Shown one piece after another: positions 61,629-64,000 of a stretch of 64,000 bases of DNA (position 1 is the first letter of the stretch; each line of letters begins with the position of its first letter). Source of the DNA: Thermoplasmatales archaeon (lineage in GTDB: Archaea; Thermoplasmatota; E2; UBA202; JdFR-43); NCBI GenBank assembly GCA_014361195.1, contig JACIWA010000004.1, forward strand, positions 43,500-107,499, read 5' to 3'. The translations under genes were made by a program, and so were the position numbers. The notes beneath the pieces are model-generated. The model was given only the letters and a program-made list of their open reading frames with translations, did no database searches and was not told where the DNA came from.

Positions 61629-62790
61629 CCTGCTCCTCCTTGTTCCACCATTTTGTACTTTCTTTAAACCGATTTAATTTCTCGCCCTTTTCAGGTTTTC
61701 TGAAAACATACAAATGTTCGTGAGCTATGAGCAGAAAATCGTATTTGCCTTTCCACTTTTCTCTTGTGGTTTTCATTTTCCATTGTAGTTTGATTATGTC
61801 CTCGCGGAGGATGAAGCCAACGTCCAGAAACGATTGTAAAACTCTCGGTGTAATAGGAACGAAATGTTTGTGCCTCCTAGTATCACCTATGAGGATCGCG
61901 CAGTGTTTACCGGGCTTTAACACACGATAGCTTTCCACTGCAATTTTGCGCATTTCTTCCACAAACTCAGCGATTTTATGCACCCTTGAAAGATCTCCCT
62001 CTACGCGTTGGTGGGAGTATGGGATGATACTCGCATAAGGCGGGTGAGTGGCAACTAAGTCTATGCTTTCATCCTCAATCAAGTCAAGGTTGCGGGCATC
62101 TCCAACATAGGTCCTGATCTCTGGCTCCTCATAATCTTCGTCAAGAGGTTTATACTTGAAATCCAACCGATTACGCATGACCATCACCGCATCGGGATTT
62201 ATGTCCACGCCTATCCCGCATCTTTGAAGGAGTTTACACTCCACTAGGGTGGTTCCAGAACCAGCCATCTGATCTAGAACTAAATCATTTTTTTTTGTAT
62301 AGCGGAGGATCAAATTACGAGGAATATAAGGGGACCAATTGCCACGATAATTGCCAACGTGAGTTGCCCAATCACCTCGATCAGGGAACGACCAAACTGT
62401 GGTAGTCTCTGGGGTAAAATTTTCTGGGGCAAATTTTGTAATCTTGTGGTTCTTTGGCAATAAAACTTTGACATTTTCAATAACCACATGGTCGTGCGTT
62501 TCTAAGAATTTTCGATAATCTTCATATGTTATCTCTTTCATCGACTTATAGTCTTTGGTGATCATTTTATCACTTTCTGGAAGATATTTTTCTCTTCTCT
62601 TTACGATTCCTCCAGCATTAGCATGTTCACCGAATGGCTCTTCGGTCGTTTTTATCATTCTATAGCACATGGATTCGACCAACGTTCCCACCAAACATTT
62701 GGGCGGGAATTCTTTATAAGGGAGGAATAAGCGGTGAAAGTCAATCTCAGTCGTTGTAAAACGACCATCACCAATTCTTATATAATTCAA
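61621..62790 (-). CDS. DNA amino-methyltransferase (N4-cytosine or N6-adenine)
   Basis: A 389-residue methyltransferase. SAM-binding motif I is VLDQMAGSGTTLVE (171-184) and catalytic motif IV is ATHPPYASI (247-255), in the order I then IV. A ~165-residue N-terminal region may contribute target recognition. THPPY is nearer to the S/T-P-P-Y of N4-cytosine enzymes than to adenine DPPY, so the base is open. The gene and its overlapping partner form a two-gene unit between mobile-element ends, typical for a mobile restriction-modification or orphan methylation system. Confidence 0.85.
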   Translation of the reverse strand: MNYIRIGDGRFTTTEIDFHRLFLPYKEFPPKCLVGTLVESMCYRMIKTTEEPFGEHANAGGIVKRREKYLPESDKMITKDYKSMKEITYEDYRKFLETHDHVVIENVKVLLPKNHKITKFAPENFTPETTTVWSFPDRGDWATHVGNYRGNWSPYIPRNLILRYTKKNDLVLDQMAGSGTTLVECKLLQRCGIGVDINPDAVMVMRNRLDFKYKPLDEDYEEPEIRTYVGDARNLDLIEDESIDLVATHPPYASIIPYSHQRVEGDLSRVHKIAEFVEEMRKIAVESYRVLKPGKHCAILIGDTRRHKHFVPITPRVLQSFLDVGFILREDIIKLQWKMKTTREKWKGKYDFLLIAHEHLYVFRKPEKGEKLNRFKESTKWWNKEEQDA

Positions 62791-62816
62791 CCCCTATATT
62801 TATTTTGCTGTAACGC

Positions 62817-63580
62817 TGCTTTGTTGCATAATTAACCAATTTCTATTCTTTCATTTTTTAAATTTTCTTATGGATATGCCCATAGCGTTCTATTAGTTAT
62901 ATCATAATGTATCAAGGCATTATAGAAAAGATACTTCACTTCATGAAACATATTCTCCAAATTTACGTTTGACTGCAGAGAAAATGCTCTCAGTATACCA
63001 TCTCTTACCATAATCATAACTAGTTTACGGAACTCACATGCGTACTTTTTAGTTTTAAATGTAGCACCTGCATTTCTTCTGATTTTTATTCCTGCCCTAA
63101 TACGATGCTTGTTAAGTTTTGAAAATTTTCGTTAGAATCGTATGCACTATCTGCGTTTGCCTGTACAACCTTGCCTCCTTTTGCCTCTACATTTTCTACA
63201 GATTGATATACTAAATTTTCAAATTCTTCGTTATCATGCTCTTTTCATCAGTGACTGCAATACCTACTCTGTTTTCTTCTATCCATCCTCTGCGAACTTT
63301 CCATTTATGTCGCATCCACTCACCTCTGTTTGTTATCTTTACAAGAGTAAGGCGAGGGATATCACAACTTCTTTTTCTTTGTATTGAGTTAAGGTCTTTC
63401 TTATTTGGAGCTCTCCTATTTACCCTTCTGCATATCGGAGAATACTCCAGCACCCTAAAACTCACTAACTTAGATACCACTTAAAAATCCTTTCAGACCC
63501 TGTAATCTACTTTTTCTTTTCATATTTCCATCCCAAGAGTAAATAGGTTTAGACTATTTTAATATTTATGCAAAAAAGCA
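62817..63580 (-). mobile_element. Decayed IS5-like insertion sequence, about 764 bp
   Basis: The left end TGCTTTGTTGCATAATTA and the right end TTATGCAAAAAAGCA match the MITE ends, so this element is, or derives from, the parent of the MITEs. It encloses the transposase pseudogene on the minus strand. There is no clear target-site duplication at the borders. With the MITE at 60501-60634 it brackets the methyltransferase pair. Confidence 0.82.
62880..63533 (-). pseudogene. IS5-family DDE transposase, frameshifted
   Basis: Reading the minus strand across frames gives recognisable pieces: MKRKSRLQGLKGFL near the right end, CDIPRLTLVKITNRGEWMRH with KWKVRRGWI, then the VTDEKS strand, and finally KRWYTESIFSAVKRKFGEYV, the conserved C-terminal block of IS5-group transposases with its catalytic Glu, followed by LFYNALIHY. 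Stops and frame changes break the gene in several places, so it cannot be active. It would have supplied transposase to the MITE copies. Confidence 0.8.
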
Positions 63581-63592
63581 TATTAACCGATA

Positions 63593-63632
63593 GCTTTATA
63601 TATATAAAAAAAAAAATTTACATATTGGTGAG
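63593..63632 (+). promoter_or_regulatory. TATA region and ribosome-binding site of the terminal gene
   Basis: A TTTATATATATAAAAA block (from about 63594) lies 30-43 nt upstream of the ATG at 63637, and GGTGAG (63627-63632) is four bases before it. Unlike many genes here, this one has a short leader with a Shine-Dalgarno sequence. Confidence 0.55.
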
Positions 63633-63636
63633 AAAA

Positions 63637-64000
63637 ATGAAAGGGAAAATAGTGTTGGTAGGATTAGTAATTCTTATAACAACAATTTCAACAGTAAAAG
63701 GAGAAAATCTATCAACTTCAGATGTTGAACCAAGAGACAATATATTTGCAGATATAGCACAAAGTCAACTAATGCCTCCTCCATATGTTGAACGAGGAGA
63801 CATTGTATTTGCAGATGAAATGCCTATGAAACCTATCATAACCGGCTGGGACCATGCTGCTTTATACAATGGGAGAGGGTATATAATAGAAGCAGACCCT
63901 CATATGGAAAAATGGACGGAAGAAGAGAGAAGGATGTATCCATTCAATGCTGCATCACTACACAACAAATCATATTCAGGCAATGAAGATTATGGAAGAG
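63637..64000 (+). CDS. Secreted papain-like (YiiX/NlpC-type) protein, 3' end outside window
   Basis: The first 121 codons of an exported protein. Residues 1-22 are a signal peptide (KGKIVLVGLVILITTISTVKG). About residues 52-90 read ERGDIVFADEMPMKP, then GWDHAALYNGRGYIIEADPH: the GDI strand, the catalytic-type His in W-D-H-A-A-L-Y and the following I-I-E-A match the permuted papain-like hydrolases of the YiiX/NlpC-P60 group. The catalytic Cys and the rest lie beyond the window. It follows the decayed IS by 56 bp. Substrate unknown. Confidence 0.7.
   Translation, partial: MKGKIVLVGLVILITTISTVKGENLSTSDVEPRDNIFADIAQSQLMPPPYVERGDIVFADEMPMKPIITGWDHAALYNGRGYIIEADPHMEKWTEEERRMYPFNAASLHNKSYSGNEDYGR

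Overview
The window is AT-rich archaeal chromosome. Archaeal markers include Hel308 with KEOPS Cgi121, MBF1, type II methionine aminopeptidase, archaeal-type AdoMet synthetase, archaeosortase A, an Hjc-like resolvase, archaeal uS12/uS7/EF-2, and TATA boxes placed 23-27 nt before start codons (leaderless mRNAs). The gene set suggests a thermoplasmatal or related euryarchaeal lineage. That placement is inference; only the archaeal assignment is firm.

Layout. 1-2.7 kb: an incomplete hexulose-phosphate isomerase gene coupled to an endonuclease IV-like gene, a DMT exporter and a CheY-like receiver. 2.7-9.2 kb: one tight minus-strand operon with a FlaI/TadA-like secretion ATPase, two FlaJ/TadC-like membrane proteins, a Roadblock protein, a KaiC-like/Ras-like GTPase fusion and a second KaiC-like protein. 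9.3-16.1 kb: a surface beta-helix/Ig protein, a B12 radical SAM enzyme, an HTH regulator with a Cys-rich tail, hel308, cgi121 and tRNA-Arg.

16.1-31.1 kb: a type I-B CRISPR-Cas island. cas6 faces the interference operon (48-aa ORF, cas8b, separate cas8 C-terminal/cas11-like gene, cas7, cas5, cas3). cas4-cas1-cas2 lead into an array of 68 canonical 30-nt repeats whose far end has decayed. A GC-richer uvsE gene and a transposase fragment lie among repeat remnants there.

31.2-44.4 kb: an ABC exporter, flavodoxin, uS12-uS7-EF-2, three small secreted/membrane/HTH genes, tRNA-Val with a ThiF/MoaD-like pair, a METTL5-MBF1-Sua5-MetAP operon and a phenylacetate-CoA ligase-like enzyme. 44.4-60.5 kb: an Hjc-like nuclease, C25 peptidase, ferredoxin and NifU-like protein, glycerate kinase, a BASS-like transporter, a PKD surface protein and MtaB. 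A long plus-strand run then follows (xseA, xseB, artA, a PS-decarboxylase-like gene, sucC, sucD, a gamma-CA-like gene, an unknown gene, cDPG synthetase), with AdoMet synthetase convergent to it.

60.5-64 kb: a mobile region. A 134-bp MITE and a decayed IS5-like element with the same ends bracket a DNA methyltransferase and an unknown partner gene. The start of a secreted papain-like protein gene closes the window. A second MITE copy lies near 46.8 kb.

The points most worth following are the GTPase/Roadblock/KaiC module inside a pilus-secretion operon, the divided Cas8b with its leaderless leading ORF, the decayed array end holding uvsE, and the MITE/IS-bracketed methyltransferase island.
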